From positions 1,860,001-1,924,000 of the forward strand of contig CBDDDJ010000004.1 in assembly GCA_965226475.1 (NCBI GenBank): 64,000 bases of DNA, given 5' to 3'. The notes below the pieces were generated by a model, which was not told the DNA's origin, made no database searches, and worked only from the letters and a program-made list of their open reading frames with translations. Shown here piece by piece: positions 1 to 7,715 of this stretch. Numbering within the stretch: the stretch's first letter is position 1; every line of letters begins with the position of its first letter. The translations under genes and the position numbers were made by a program. This DNA is from JASLMY01 sp965226475. GTDB lineage: Bacteria > Pseudomonadota > Alphaproteobacteria > GCA-2731375.

Positions 1-366
1 GCGGACGAGATCGCCCGCTGGTCGGACCGCTACCAGCCGCCGGCCGACGAGCGGGACGAGCGCTTGGCGCGCTATCCCTATCTCGGGTCCGACCAGCAGT
101 TTCTGGAGCACTGCCCGGGGGCCGCGCGCCACCTCGCCGATATCCACGACTTTACCATCGCCACGGTAATGAGCCTGGGCCCGGCCGGCGCCTCGATCAA
201 CGCCATGACGACGTCGGTACCACGACTGGTCCGGGCGTTGACGCGCGGCCTCTTCCGAGCCGACGTCGCGCGGCATTACGAATCGTTCTTGAACTACGAC
301 GTCGCCATGTTCGAATTCGATGAGATCGAATGGGCTGGCGGTGGCCCGGAGGCTCACATCGAATAA
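1..366 (+). CDS. C-terminal part of a NAD(P)/FAD-dependent monooxygenase-like oxidoreductase (5' end outside window)
   Basis: The reading frame is open from the first base of the window and ends at a TAA at 364-366, so only about 121 C-terminal residues are present. The segment YPYLG followed by a QFLE-type stretch, then H-D-F-T-I-A-T, a GPAGASI turn and SVPRLVRAL resembles the C-terminal end of flavin-containing monooxygenase-like proteins that oxidise organic substrates with NAD(P)H and O2. The Rossmann motifs that would prove this lie upstream of the window. No downstream partner is close; 550 bp without a gene follows. Confidence 0.6.
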   Translation, partial: ADEIARWSDRYQPPADERDERLARYPYLGSDQQFLEHCPGAARHLADIHDFTIATVMSLGPAGASINAMTTSVPRLVRALTRGLFRADVARHYESFLNYDVAMFEFDEIEWAGGGPEAHIE

Positions 367-912
367 CGCCGCCGGAGGTCGAGAATTGCTGACCCCGCTC
401 GCCGAAATTCTTTTCGTCGTCGTCTTCGCGGGTGGCTTTTCGCCATGCGTGCGGGCCAATATCGGCGGCGCCTATCTGCCCCGGGAACTCAAAGATGGCG
501 ACTTCCATGAAGTCAACCAGCCGCGTTTGCCGATACATATGGAAATACGACCGAGGGAACGCGTGCTTCCCGGATCGGCGGATCGGTCGTTTCAAAAGCC
601 GCTAACATCCCGCGAGTCGGACAGCACGCGCCGGGGTGACCGGAAGCTTCCGTCGGGCGAAATCATGGCACGCCTCGGGCTGTTCGCGAATGGTGTTCGA
701 ACCGCGCCCCGGGCACGATTCGGCACGATGGAAGCCCGTCGTCCCGGGTGTTGCCTCGACCGGCTTCCGAGGCGAGAAACCGGCACCTTCGAGTTCGCGT
801 CGAAGACGCTGAAAAATTACGCCCGGAAGAGAATCGGAATGCAGAAGATGGTTCTGCTCCCGCGCCACCCCGTCGGACGGGGTCGGCGCGGGACCAAAAC
901 GGAGCCGATGAT
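367..912. other. Intergenic region without a supported gene
   Basis: About 550 bp between the monooxygenase tail and the small minus-strand gene. Several open frames cross it on both strands, but their compositions are Arg/Pro/Ser-rich, as expected of shadow frames in GC-rich DNA, and none resembles a known family. No clear terminator, tRNA or repeat was recognised. Confidence 0.5.
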
Positions 913-1200
913 TTAGCCGGCGGCCTGGACCACGACGCGGCCACGGCCACGGCGAACCGTGTAGCCACCACGCGGCAGGCCCTTGATCGCGCCACTATCG
1001 ATCAGGGCCATGACGGCACTAGCAATGGCTTCGGCCGTCTTGTCGACCGGCGCCGCGTCTGGCGCGGCCGGGCGGGACTTCTGCCACTCGACGAACGCCT
1101 TGGTGCCGAGATCGTCGCCGATTGACTTCCGCAAGGCGTTGAGTTTGCGGATTTCCATTTTGGCCAAGGAAGATTCGTCGAGACTTGGTTTGCGAGCCAT
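913..1200 (-). CDS. Hypothetical protein, 95 aa, charged
   Basis: A 95-residue protein starting with ATG. Residues 1-50 are rich in Lys, Arg, Asp and Glu (SLDESSLAKMEIRKLNALRK) and look helical. A short Ala/Pro linker follows, then an Ala-rich helix (residues 55-70) and a basic tail with GGYTVRRGRGR that could bind nucleic acid. I do not recognise a family. It is divergent from clpS with a 182-bp, comparatively AT-rich spacer that probably carries both promoters. The composition is protein-like, unlike the shadow frames around it. Its function is unknown. Confidence 0.6.
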   Translation of the reverse strand: MARKPSLDESSLAKMEIRKLNALRKSIGDDLGTKAFVEWQKSRPAAPDAAPVDKTAEAIASAVMALIDSGAIKGLPRGGYTVRRGRGRVVVQAAG

Positions 1201-1382
1201 CGTGTAACTTTCCGTAAAAGGTTGACGGGAAGTTGTTGAATATACGTTTCCAACAAACTCGGCAAGCCTTCAATTCGCCTAACATGGAATTTATTTGCCA
1301 GCAGATGCAAGATGGCGACATTGTCGAGATTATGGTAGAGTCTGATCCACCCGGCTAGCTTCGGTTTCCGAATGATTCGCCG

Positions 1383-1697
1383 ATGACTGCAATGAGCAAC
1401 ACAACGACACGACCGCGCGCAAAGACACGGGCGAAGACGGAACAACCCCGTCTATATAAAGTCTTGCTTTTGAATGATGATTACACGCCTCGCGAATTCG
1501 TCGTCGCGGTCTTGCGGGCCGTCTTCCAGATGAACGACGATCAGGCTTACCGGGTGATGATGACGGCGCACCGCCTCGGCTCCGCCGTCGTCGCGGTCTA
1601 TGCACGCGATATCGCCGAGACCAAGGCGACGGAAGGCACCGAGGCGGGCCGCCGCGCCGGATATCCGCTCATGTTGTCGACCGAGCCGGAGGAATAG
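1383..1697 (+). CDS. clpS: ATP-dependent Clp protease adaptor ClpS (ClpS2-like)
   Basis: A 104-aa adaptor that binds N-degron substrates and hands them to ClpAP. The core has the family signature LYKVLLLNDDYTPREFVV (residues 24-41), including the Asn-Asp-Asp that contacts the substrate amino terminus. A helix with AYRVMMTAHRLGSAVVA and the ClpA-facing VAVYARDIAETKA strand follow. The sequence AVFQMNDDQAYRVMM and the end PLMLSTEPEE resemble the second ClpS paralogue (ClpS2) of alphaproteobacteria more than ClpS1, which usually sits next to clpA; no clpA is seen here. A second in-frame ATG lies 12 bp downstream. I see no strong Shine-Dalgarno for either start. Confidence 0.9.
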   Translation: MTAMSNTTTRPRAKTRAKTEQPRLYKVLLLNDDYTPREFVVAVLRAVFQMNDDQAYRVMMTAHRLGSAVVAVYARDIAETKATEGTEAGRRAGYPLMLSTEPEE

Positions 1698-1982
1698 GGC
1701 ACCAATTCGGTATAGGTTCCGGTCTCGCTATCGCCACGCTCTTCATCGATCCTTTGGCCCCCGGCGCAAATCGGTAGCCTGATCGTTCCCGGGGAAACTC
1801 GAGCGCGAAGGATCGGAAACGCGCCATCATCGAGTTGTGCCGCGTCATGGGCGACAAACCGTCCGACCAAGTCCCCACCAAGCGAGCCCGAACCCACGAG
1901 GGCGAATGGACGCGCCACCGTCGGGGCGGGATGTCGGTCTGTCGGGTAGCGCGGGCGACGTGGCGGACGCGGCGGCTTGGTC

Positions 1983-2477
1983 CTATCCGTCTTCCGCCAA
2001 TCTGCCGATCGCTGCCTCGTCCATGCGGTAGGGAAGCCAGGTTTCCAGCCGCTCGATGCCGAGGCGGTGGTAGAACTCGCGCGTCGGGTTCCACTCCAGG
2101 ACGCTCAAGTCGAAGCGCCCGCAATTCCCGTCCCTGGCGATCCGCGCCAGCGCCACCATCATCGCCCGGCCGAGGCCGTGGCCGCGCGCTTGTTCCTCCA
2201 GGAACAGGTCTTCCAGGAACAGGCTCGGCCGTCCTTCCCAGGTCGAATAGCTGAAGAAATAGAGCGCGAGGCCGACTACCCGGCCGTCGAGTTCGGCCAG
2301 CAGCGCCTCGAAGCGCGGGTTGGCGCCGAAACCGTCTCGGCGGACGACGGCCTCGGTGAGCTTTACGCTCTCGGCCGCTTCGCCGGCATAGACCGCGAGC
2401 GCGCGGACCAGACGGACGATCTCGCCCGCGTCCTCCGGCCCGGCCGGACGTACCCCCGTCGCCGCCACCGGCCTCAC
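1983..2477 (-). CDS. GNAT family N-acetyltransferase (diamine acetyltransferase-like)
   Basis: A 164-aa cytoplasmic acetyl-CoA-dependent acetyltransferase. The GNAT core is clear: FFSYSTWEGRPSLFLEDLF (strands 4-5), then the acetyl-CoA pyrophosphate loop ARGHGLGRAM, and WNPTREFYHRLGIE near the end. The YSTWEG...LEDLF pattern is that of the spermidine/spermine (diamine) acetyltransferase branch, so a polyamine or amine substrate is a reasonable inference. It starts at a GTG overlapping the TGA of otnC (GTGA), so it is translationally coupled as the last gene of the otnK-otnC unit. The 285 bp downstream, up to clpS, hold no recognisable gene. Confidence 0.85.
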   Translation of the reverse strand: MRPVAATGVRPAGPEDAGEIVRLVRALAVYAGEAAESVKLTEAVVRRDGFGANPRFEALLAELDGRVVGLALYFFSYSTWEGRPSLFLEDLFLEEQARGHGLGRAMMVALARIARDGNCGRFDLSVLEWNPTREFYHRLGIERLETWLPYRMDEAAIGRLAEDG

Positions 2478-3112
2478 GCCTTGATCGGGAAGGCGCCGCG
2501 GACCGCGTCGGCCTGTTCGGCCGTCAGCGAACGGGTACGGTGGCCTTGCAGCAGCAGGTGCAGGCGGGCGGTCTCCTCCAGCTCCTCCACCGCGTCGACC
2601 GCAGCGGAGAGCCCGCTGCCCGCCACCACGGGCCCATGGTTGGCCAGCAGCACCGCATGGTGGCGCGTTGCGAAAGCGGCGACCGCGTCGGCCAAGGCCG
2701 GGTCGCCCGGCGGGAAGAAGGGCACCAGCGGCAGGCGGCCGATCCGCATCACGTAATAGGCGGTGAGCGGCGGCAGCACGTCTTGCGGATCGACGTCGGC
2801 GAGGCAGCCGACCGCGACGGAGTGGGTCGAATGCAGATGCACCACCGCGCCCGCGCCCGCGCGCTCCCGGTACATGGCGATGTGCAGAAAGGCCTCCTTA
2901 GTCGGCGGATCGCCCGAAAGATGCCGGCCCTCGGCGTCGAGTTTGGAGATCGCCGCCGGGTCCAGCGTGCCGAGGCTGGAGCCCGTGGGCGTCATCAGGA
3001 AGCCGTCCTCGACGCGAACCGAGATGTTGCCGGTGGAACCGCCGGTGAGCCCCCGCTCGAAGATCGAGCGGCCGTATTCCGCGATTCTCTCGCGTGACCG
3101 GGTCTCGCTCAC
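2474..3112 (-). CDS. otnC: Class II aldolase; 3-oxo-tetronate-4-phosphate decarboxylase OtnC
   Basis: A 212-aa zinc-dependent class II aldolase/adducin-fold enzyme. OtnC decarboxylates 3-oxo-tetronate 4-phosphate to dihydroxyacetone phosphate and CO2. Visible motifs are GGSTGNISVRV and TPTGSSLG (phosphate site), PTKEAFLH (catalytic Glu region), the zinc pair VHLHSTHSVAV, and the third zinc His in LLANHGPVVAG. I place the start at a GTG that overlaps the otnK TGA by four bases (GTGA). Upstream extension of this frame runs into the shadow of otnK. Pairing with otnK directly upstream is the standard arrangement for sugar-acid (threonate/erythronate-type) catabolism. No isomerase or dehydrogenase partner is nearby. 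Confidence 0.87.
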   Translation of the reverse strand: MSETRSRERIAEYGRSIFERGLTGGSTGNISVRVEDGFLMTPTGSSLGTLDPAAISKLDAEGRHLSGDPPTKEAFLHIAMYRERAGAGAVVHLHSTHSVAVGCLADVDPQDVLPPLTAYYVMRIGRLPLVPFFPPGDPALADAVAAFATRHHAVLLANHGPVVAGSGLSAAVDAVEELEETARLHLLLQGHRTRSLTAEQADAVRGAFPIKA

Positions 3113-4379
3113 GACAGCACCTCGAAGGCCTTGATGAAGAAGTCCGGGGCGCCGAAGTTGCCTGATTTGAGCGCCAAGGCCAGGGGATCGGCGCCGAGAC
3201 TCGCGGTCCAGGGCACGCCGGGATCGATTTGCGGGCCGATCTGGATACCTGTGACGCCGAGGGCCCGGACCACCGCGCCGGAGGTTTCGCCGCCCGCCAC
3301 CACCAGACGGCGGACGCCATCCGCGACCAGTCCCTGGGCGATCCTGGCCATCGCCGCCTCGATCATCTCGCCCGCGGTCTCGCGTCCGAGCGCGTCCTGG
3401 ACGCGGGCGAGGTTCTCGGGCGGCACGCTCGAATAGATCAGCACCGGGCCCGACGCCAGTTTGTCGCCCGCCCAGGCGAGGCTCTCGGCGACCACGTCCT
3501 CGCCGGCAGCGAGCCGGAGGGTATCGAGCGCGAGGTGCGGCCGCTTGGCCTTTATCGCCTCGATCTGGCCGAGGGTCGCGCGACTGCAGGAGCCGGCCAG
3601 CACCGCCTCCCCCCCCCCGCGATCGCGGGCAACGCGTCGGACACCCGCCCCGCCGGCAGCATCCCCCGGCGGCGGAAATTTTCCGCCAGCCCGAGGGCAA
3701 CGCCGGAGCCACCGGTGAGAAGCGCCAAATCGGCCGAGGCCTCGCCGATCGCCATCAGGTCCGCGTCGCTCAGCGCATCGACGATGGCGTGACGCCGGCC
3801 CTCGGCCCTGAGCGCGCCATAGGCCGCGCGAATCACCTCGGCGCCGGCGGCAACGGTGTCGTAGCGGACCAAGCCGACGGGGTGCGGGGTCTGCGCCGCC
3901 AGCACGCGGACCAGGCTCGGGTCGGTCATCGGCGTCAGGGGGTGGTCCTTCATGCCGCTTTCCGACAGCAGCTCCTCGCCGACGAAGAGATAGCCGTGGC
4001 AGATCGTCCGACCGGTCTCGGGGAAGCCCGGGCAGGCGATGGTGAAGTCGGCGCCGAGCGCCTCCAGGAGCGCATCGGCCACCGGGCCGATGTTGCCGGC
4101 CGGGGTCGAATCGAAGGTGGAGCAGTATTTGAAGAAGATCTGTCGCGCTCCCGCGGCCCGCAGCCAGCGGAGGGCCTGCAAGGACTGATCGATCGCGTCC
4201 GGGGCGGGGATGGTGCGGGACTTGAGCGCCACGACCACCGCATCGACGTCCGGCGGCGGTAAATCGTCGGCCGGCGCATCGAATAGCTGCACCGTCGACA
4301 TCCCCTGGCGCACCAGGGTGTTCGCCAGGTCGGTGGCGCCGGTGAAATCGTCCGCGATCGCCCCTAGCAGCACCGCCAT
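3109..4379 (-). CDS. otnK: 3-oxo-tetronate kinase OtnK (DUF1537), reading frame interrupted at a G10 tract
   Basis: A four-carbon sugar-acid kinase that phosphorylates 3-oxo-tetronate for OtnC. The N-terminal part (4379 to about 3620) begins MAVLLGAIADDFTGATDLAN, the DUF1537 substrate-domain signature, and has FKYCSTFDSTPAGNIGP and TGGSGVALGLA. The C-terminal nucleotide-binding domain (LAGSCSRATLGQ to VVAGGETSGAVVRALG) is in another frame. The switch coincides with a run of ten G on the coding strand (plus-strand C run 3609-3618). With 8 or 11 G the two halves join into one protein of about 423 aa, the normal family length. The tract could be a sequencing error, a mutation or a slippage switch. 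The gene is coupled to otnC. Confidence 0.85.
3609..3618 (-). repeat. G10 homopolymer inside otnK
   Basis: Ten consecutive C on the plus strand (ten G on the otnK coding strand), at the exact point where the kinase changes frame. It lies between the substrate domain and the nucleotide-binding domain. A change of +1 or -2 bases would restore the frame. Confidence 0.9.
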
Positions 4380-4425
4380 TCGCTCCCTCCCTCGGAGAAA
4401 TTGCTCACTTCCGAATTCTAGCCCC

Positions 4426-4890
4426 TCACGGCTTGAAGATCATCAGCGCGAAGATCGCCACCACCGAGATGAAGGCCGGCCAGCCGAGGGCGAACCAGAT
4501 TCGCATCGCCCGATGATAGTCCCAGGGGAGCGCGCCGCCCTTCGCCAGCGCGTCGGCCGCCAGGTCGCGGGCGCGGATCTGCAGGAAGACGACGGGGATC
4601 CAGCAGGCCCCGATCAAAACGTAGAGCACCAGCGTCCAGACCAGCCAAGCCTCGTCCCAGCCATGGCCGCCCAAGTGCACCAGGGCCGCGCCGGTCACCG
4701 GCTGGACGATGACGGCCGGCAGAGTGAAGAGGAAATCGGCGATCACCACCAGCCGGGCGGTGGCATGGATCACCTTCACGTCGCCACCCCGATGGGCCAT
4801 CCACATGAAGAAGGCGATGCTGGCGCCGGTGCCGAACAGCACCGCCGCGCCCAGCACGTGCACGACCTTGAGGGCGAGGTAGAGGTCCAT
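4426..4890 (-). CDS. DUF2269 family integral membrane protein
   Basis: A 154-aa protein with four hydrophobic segments: residues 5-25 (LALKVVHVLGAAVLFGTG), about 48-68, about 80-102 and about 132-152. Conserved features of the DUF2269 family are seen: the N-terminal KxxHVLGA, the GTGAS turn, ARLVVIADFLFTLPA and the final helix. The biochemical role of DUF2269 is unknown. The ATG shares one base with the TGA of the upstream SDR-DoxX gene (TGATG), so the two are coupled and may form one membrane complex (inference). Confidence 0.82.
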   Translation of the reverse strand: MDLYLALKVVHVLGAAVLFGTGASIAFFMWMAHRGGDVKVIHATARLVVIADFLFTLPAVIVQPVTGAALVHLGGHGWDEAWLVWTLVLYVLIGACWIPVVFLQIRARDLAADALAKGGALPWDYHRAMRIWFALGWPAFISVVAIFALMIFKP

Positions 4891-6188
4891 CAGCGGTCGT
4901 CCTCGATCGCCATCATCACCGCCGTCGCGACCAGCAGGGGCACCAGCTTGCTCATCGGACCCAGTGGATCGAACCAGAGTTCGGGCAGTCCCAGCGTCAG
5001 CATGGCCATGTAGGGGATGGTAATCGCGATCTGCAATCCACCGACCAACCGCACCCTGTATCGCACGAGAAGGGTCAGGCCCAGCACCACATCCAAGAGG
5101 CAGCCGAGCCAATAGGCGGGCCCGAAGAAGGTGGCCGGCACGCCGACCGCGGCGAGCAACGCCTCGCCCTCGGCGCGGGGGAAGAAGAGAGCGGTGGCGA
5201 TCCCGGTCCAGAGCCAGAAAAGGCCGAGGCTGACGCGGAGCGCCGGGCGCAGGAAATAGAGCCGGGCATGCCAGCGGTCGGCGACACCGGCCGGCTGGCG
5301 GGCGAGCGCCGTCTCCAGCGCCAGCGGCCGCATGCCGAGGGCCTCGACGAAGGGCTCCGGCGGGGCCGTGTTGCCGAACTCCAGCTGGCGGATCGAAGTG
5401 GTGGAGAGCGCGCCGCGTCCGCCGAACCAACGCATCGCGTCGCCGAAGCGGGCGGCGAGGCGGATCGGCGCCATCGGAACCCGCAGAACGACGGGCGGCG
5501 GCAGCCCCAGCCACCGCCGGAGCGCGAGGAGAATCTCCTCGAGCGTCATCTCCCGGGGTCCGGTGAGATCGAGGATCCGGCCCGCCGGCGCATCCGCCGC
5601 CAGCAGGCGAACCACCGCTTCCGCCACGTCCTCCATCGCGATGGGTTGAAACTTCTGCTCGCCCCGCCCGGGAATCGGCAGGACCCACGGCAGGGCCGCC
5701 AGCGCGCGGAAGAAGGCGGTGCCGCCATAGGCGTCGCGCCCGACGACGAGGGAGGGGCGAATGACCACCCATTCGAGACCGCTCCGCGCCAGCCAGCGGT
5801 CGGCCGCGTCCTTGCTGGCGGCGTATTCCGTGCCGGCGCCCGCGCCGAGGGCGGAGACCTGGATCACGCGGCGGACGCCCGCCGCCTCGGCGGCGCCGAA
5901 GAGGGCGATCGGCGCCTTTTCGTGCACCGCCCGCACGTCGTTGCCGGCGGAGGACTGCAGGATGCCGGCACAGTTGATCACGACCTCGACGCCGCCCAGG
6001 CGCGGCGCCCAGGCCTCGGGCGCCACGTCCCGGTTGAGGTCGGCGTGGATCCATTCGATGTCGGGGATCAGGCGCCTGGCCGTTTCCAGGTCCCGCGCCG
6101 CGCCGACGACCTCATGTCCCTCGGCGCACAAGCGGGCGACCAGATGCCGGCCGATGAAACCCGAGGCGCCGGTGGCAAAAATGCGCAT
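4890..6188 (-). CDS. NAD(P)-binding SDR protein fused to a DoxX-like membrane domain
   Basis: 432 aa. Residues 1-300 are an atypical extended SDR: TGASGFIGRHLVARL dinucleotide loop, NCAGILQS, VIQVSALGAG, and YAASKDAADRWL in place of the YxxxK helix. The pattern is that of the NDUFA9/YbjT-like group, which often binds NAD(P)H with little catalysis. Residues about 310-430 contain four membrane helices (LFWLWTGIATALFF; YWLGCLLDVVLGLTLL; GGLQIAITIPYMAML; LVPLLVATAVMMA), matching a DoxX-like domain. The fusion would anchor a nucleotide-binding module to the inner membrane. Its neighbour downstream is a DUF2269 membrane protein, coupled by TGATG. Redox or electron-transfer support is plausible but unproven. 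Confidence 0.82.
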   Translation of the reverse strand: MRIFATGASGFIGRHLVARLCAEGHEVVGAARDLETARRLIPDIEWIHADLNRDVAPEAWAPRLGGVEVVINCAGILQSSAGNDVRAVHEKAPIALFGAAEAAGVRRVIQVSALGAGAGTEYAASKDAADRWLARSGLEWVVIRPSLVVGRDAYGGTAFFRALAALPWVLPIPGRGEQKFQPIAMEDVAEAVVRLLAADAPAGRILDLTGPREMTLEEILLALRRWLGLPPPVVLRVPMAPIRLAARFGDAMRWFGGRGALSTTSIRQLEFGNTAPPEPFVEALGMRPLALETALARQPAGVADRWHARLYFLRPALRVSLGLFWLWTGIATALFFPRAEGEALLAAVGVPATFFGPAYWLGCLLDVVLGLTLLVRYRVRLVGGLQIAITIPYMAMLTLGLPELWFDPLGPMSKLVPLLVATAVMMAIEDDR

Positions 6189-6198
6189 GGATCCGAGG

Positions 6199-6942
6199 CT
6201 ACATGTCCATGCGCCCGCCGTCGACGGCCAGCACCTCGCCGGTGATCCAGCCCGCCTCTTCCGAGGCCAGGAAGGCGACGGCGGCGGCGATATCCTCGGG
6301 CGCGCCGAGCCGTCCCATGGGCGTGCCGGCGATCGCCCGCTCCCGCATGGCCCCCACCATGTAAGGCCGGGTCATGTCGGTATCGGTGGAGCCGGGCGAG
6401 ACCGCGTTGACGGTGATGCCGCGCGGGCCCAGCTCGGCGGCCAGGCCGACCGTCAGCGCCTCCAGCGCCGCCTTGCTCGCCGCATAAATCGTGCGGCCCG
6501 GCTGCGGCGTGCGGGCGATGATCGAGGAAATGTTGATGATCCGCCCGCCGGGTCCTTCCATCAACCCCGCCGCGCGCTGACAGGCGAAGAGCGCCGCCTT
6601 GAGGTTGAGGTCCATGTGTTGGTCGACGTGCTCTTCGTCGATCTCCTCCAGCCGGCCGAAGATATGGCGGCCGGCGTTGTTGACCAGGATGTCGAGCCGG
6701 CCGGCCCAGGCGATCGTCCGCTCGAACAGATGGGCGAGTTCAGCCGGATCGGCGACATCGGCGGCAATGGCCGTCGCCGTCCCGCCGGCGGCCGCGATGT
6801 CGGCCACGACGGCTTCGGCGGCGGCGGCCTGTTCGCGGTAATTGACGGCGACGTGAATGCCGGCGGCCGCCAGCCGCCGGGAGCTCGCCGCGCCGATGCC
6901 ACGGCTGGCGCCGGTAACCAGGGCGACCCGATCAGAGGGCAA
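6199..6942 (-). CDS. Short-chain dehydrogenase/reductase (FabG-like)
   Basis: A 247-aa classical SDR. It has the TGASRGIG cofactor loop (residues 10-17), NNAG, catalytic Ser in NISSI, YAASK with catalytic Tyr and Lys, NAVSPGSTDT after the active site, and the usual C-terminal ITGEVLAVDGG. The Asn-Tyr-Arg after the second strand (NYREQ) suggests NADP(H). It resembles 3-oxoacyl-ACP reductase-type SDRs, but the true substrate cannot be read. Translation appears to start at TTG, inside the 3' end of the HAD gene (11-bp overlap), so it is coupled to it. The 11-bp gap to the SDR-DoxX gene suggests one transcript. Confidence 0.88.
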   Translation of the reverse strand: MPSDRVALVTGASRGIGAASSRRLAAAGIHVAVNYREQAAAAEAVVADIAAAGGTATAIAADVADPAELAHLFERTIAWAGRLDILVNNAGRHIFGRLEEIDEEHVDQHMDLNLKAALFACQRAAGLMEGPGGRIINISSIIARTPQPGRTIYAASKAALEALTVGLAAELGPRGITVNAVSPGSTDTDMTRPYMVGAMRERAIAGTPMGRLGAPEDIAAAVAFLASEEAGWITGEVLAVDGGRMDM

Positions 6943-7645
6943 TGTCGAGCGCCCGGGCGAGGCCGGGGAAGTCGTCGACGATGATGTCGTGTGCCGGGTT
7001 GGGCTCGGCGTCGGGCGGCCCGCCCGGACCCCATTCGTCCGGTCGGCGGACGAAGGCCGTCTTGAAGCCCTGGGACTTTGCCGCGTCCAAATCGACGTTG
7101 TGGCAGGCGACCATCAGGCATTCGCCGGGATCGAGCTGCAACCAGCGCGCCGCCGTCTGGTAGGCGATGGGCAGCAGCTTGTAGGCGCCGATCATCTCGC
7201 AAGAGATCACCGCGTCCCAGGAAAGCCCGTTGGCCCGCGCGGTGTCGACGATCAGGCGAGTGCTGAGAATGGTGAAGGAGGCGACGATGTGCCGCTCACG
7301 GAGCTTCGCCAACACGGCCGGAAAGTCCGGCCAGGTCTTCAGCGCATGCCAGGCCCGGACGATGGCGCCCCGGTCCTGGGCGGTGAAGGCGCCGAGGTCG
7401 CGCGTCTCGACGATCTCGTCCAGCGCCAGCGCATGGGCGCCGTCGATGTTGTAGGTGGCCGGCGCGTCGGCCCCCTGGTTCACCATCAATTTCAGCGCCA
7501 GGCGGCGATCGTCGTTGGCGATCGCCGCCCGGTCCCTTTCCAGGCCCCGGGCACCGCCAACCTCGGCCAGCGCATCGCGGATGCCGGATTGCCAGTCCAG
7601 GACGGTGCCACCCGTATCGAAGGTCAGCGCCTTGATTTCCGCCAT
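6932..7645 (-). CDS. HAD-superfamily hydrolase, haloacid dehalogenase type II-like
   Basis: A 237-aa HAD hydrolase. Motif I is FDTGGTVLDW with the nucleophilic Asp (residue 9). Ser in FTILST (motif II), Lys in IGAYKLLP (motif III) and ACHNVDLDAAKSQG with following FVRRPDEWG (motif IV) are present. The lack of a second acidic residue in motif I and the VDLDAAKSQGFKTAFV block are typical of the (S)-2-haloacid dehalogenase group, although many members act on other small organophosphates or haloacids. A GAGGGG Shine-Dalgarno precedes the ATG. It overlaps the downstream SDR. Confidence 0.83.
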   Translation of the reverse strand: MAEIKALTFDTGGTVLDWQSGIRDALAEVGGARGLERDRAAIANDDRRLALKLMVNQGADAPATYNIDGAHALALDEIVETRDLGAFTAQDRGAIVRAWHALKTWPDFPAVLAKLRERHIVASFTILSTRLIVDTARANGLSWDAVISCEMIGAYKLLPIAYQTAARWLQLDPGECLMVACHNVDLDAAKSQGFKTAFVRRPDEWGPGGPPDAEPNPAHDIIVDDFPGLARALDIAL

Positions 7646-7715
7646 GACGGCCCCTCTTGATCGCCGAGTGATTCTCGTTTTCGGCCCGGGCGGCCGGGAC
7701 CTGCCTCGAAAGAGG

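Noticed and set aside
320..995. Long open frames on both strands between the monooxygenase tail and the 95-aa gene
   Set aside because: Arg/Pro/Ser-rich composition, mutual overlap and no recognisable motif.
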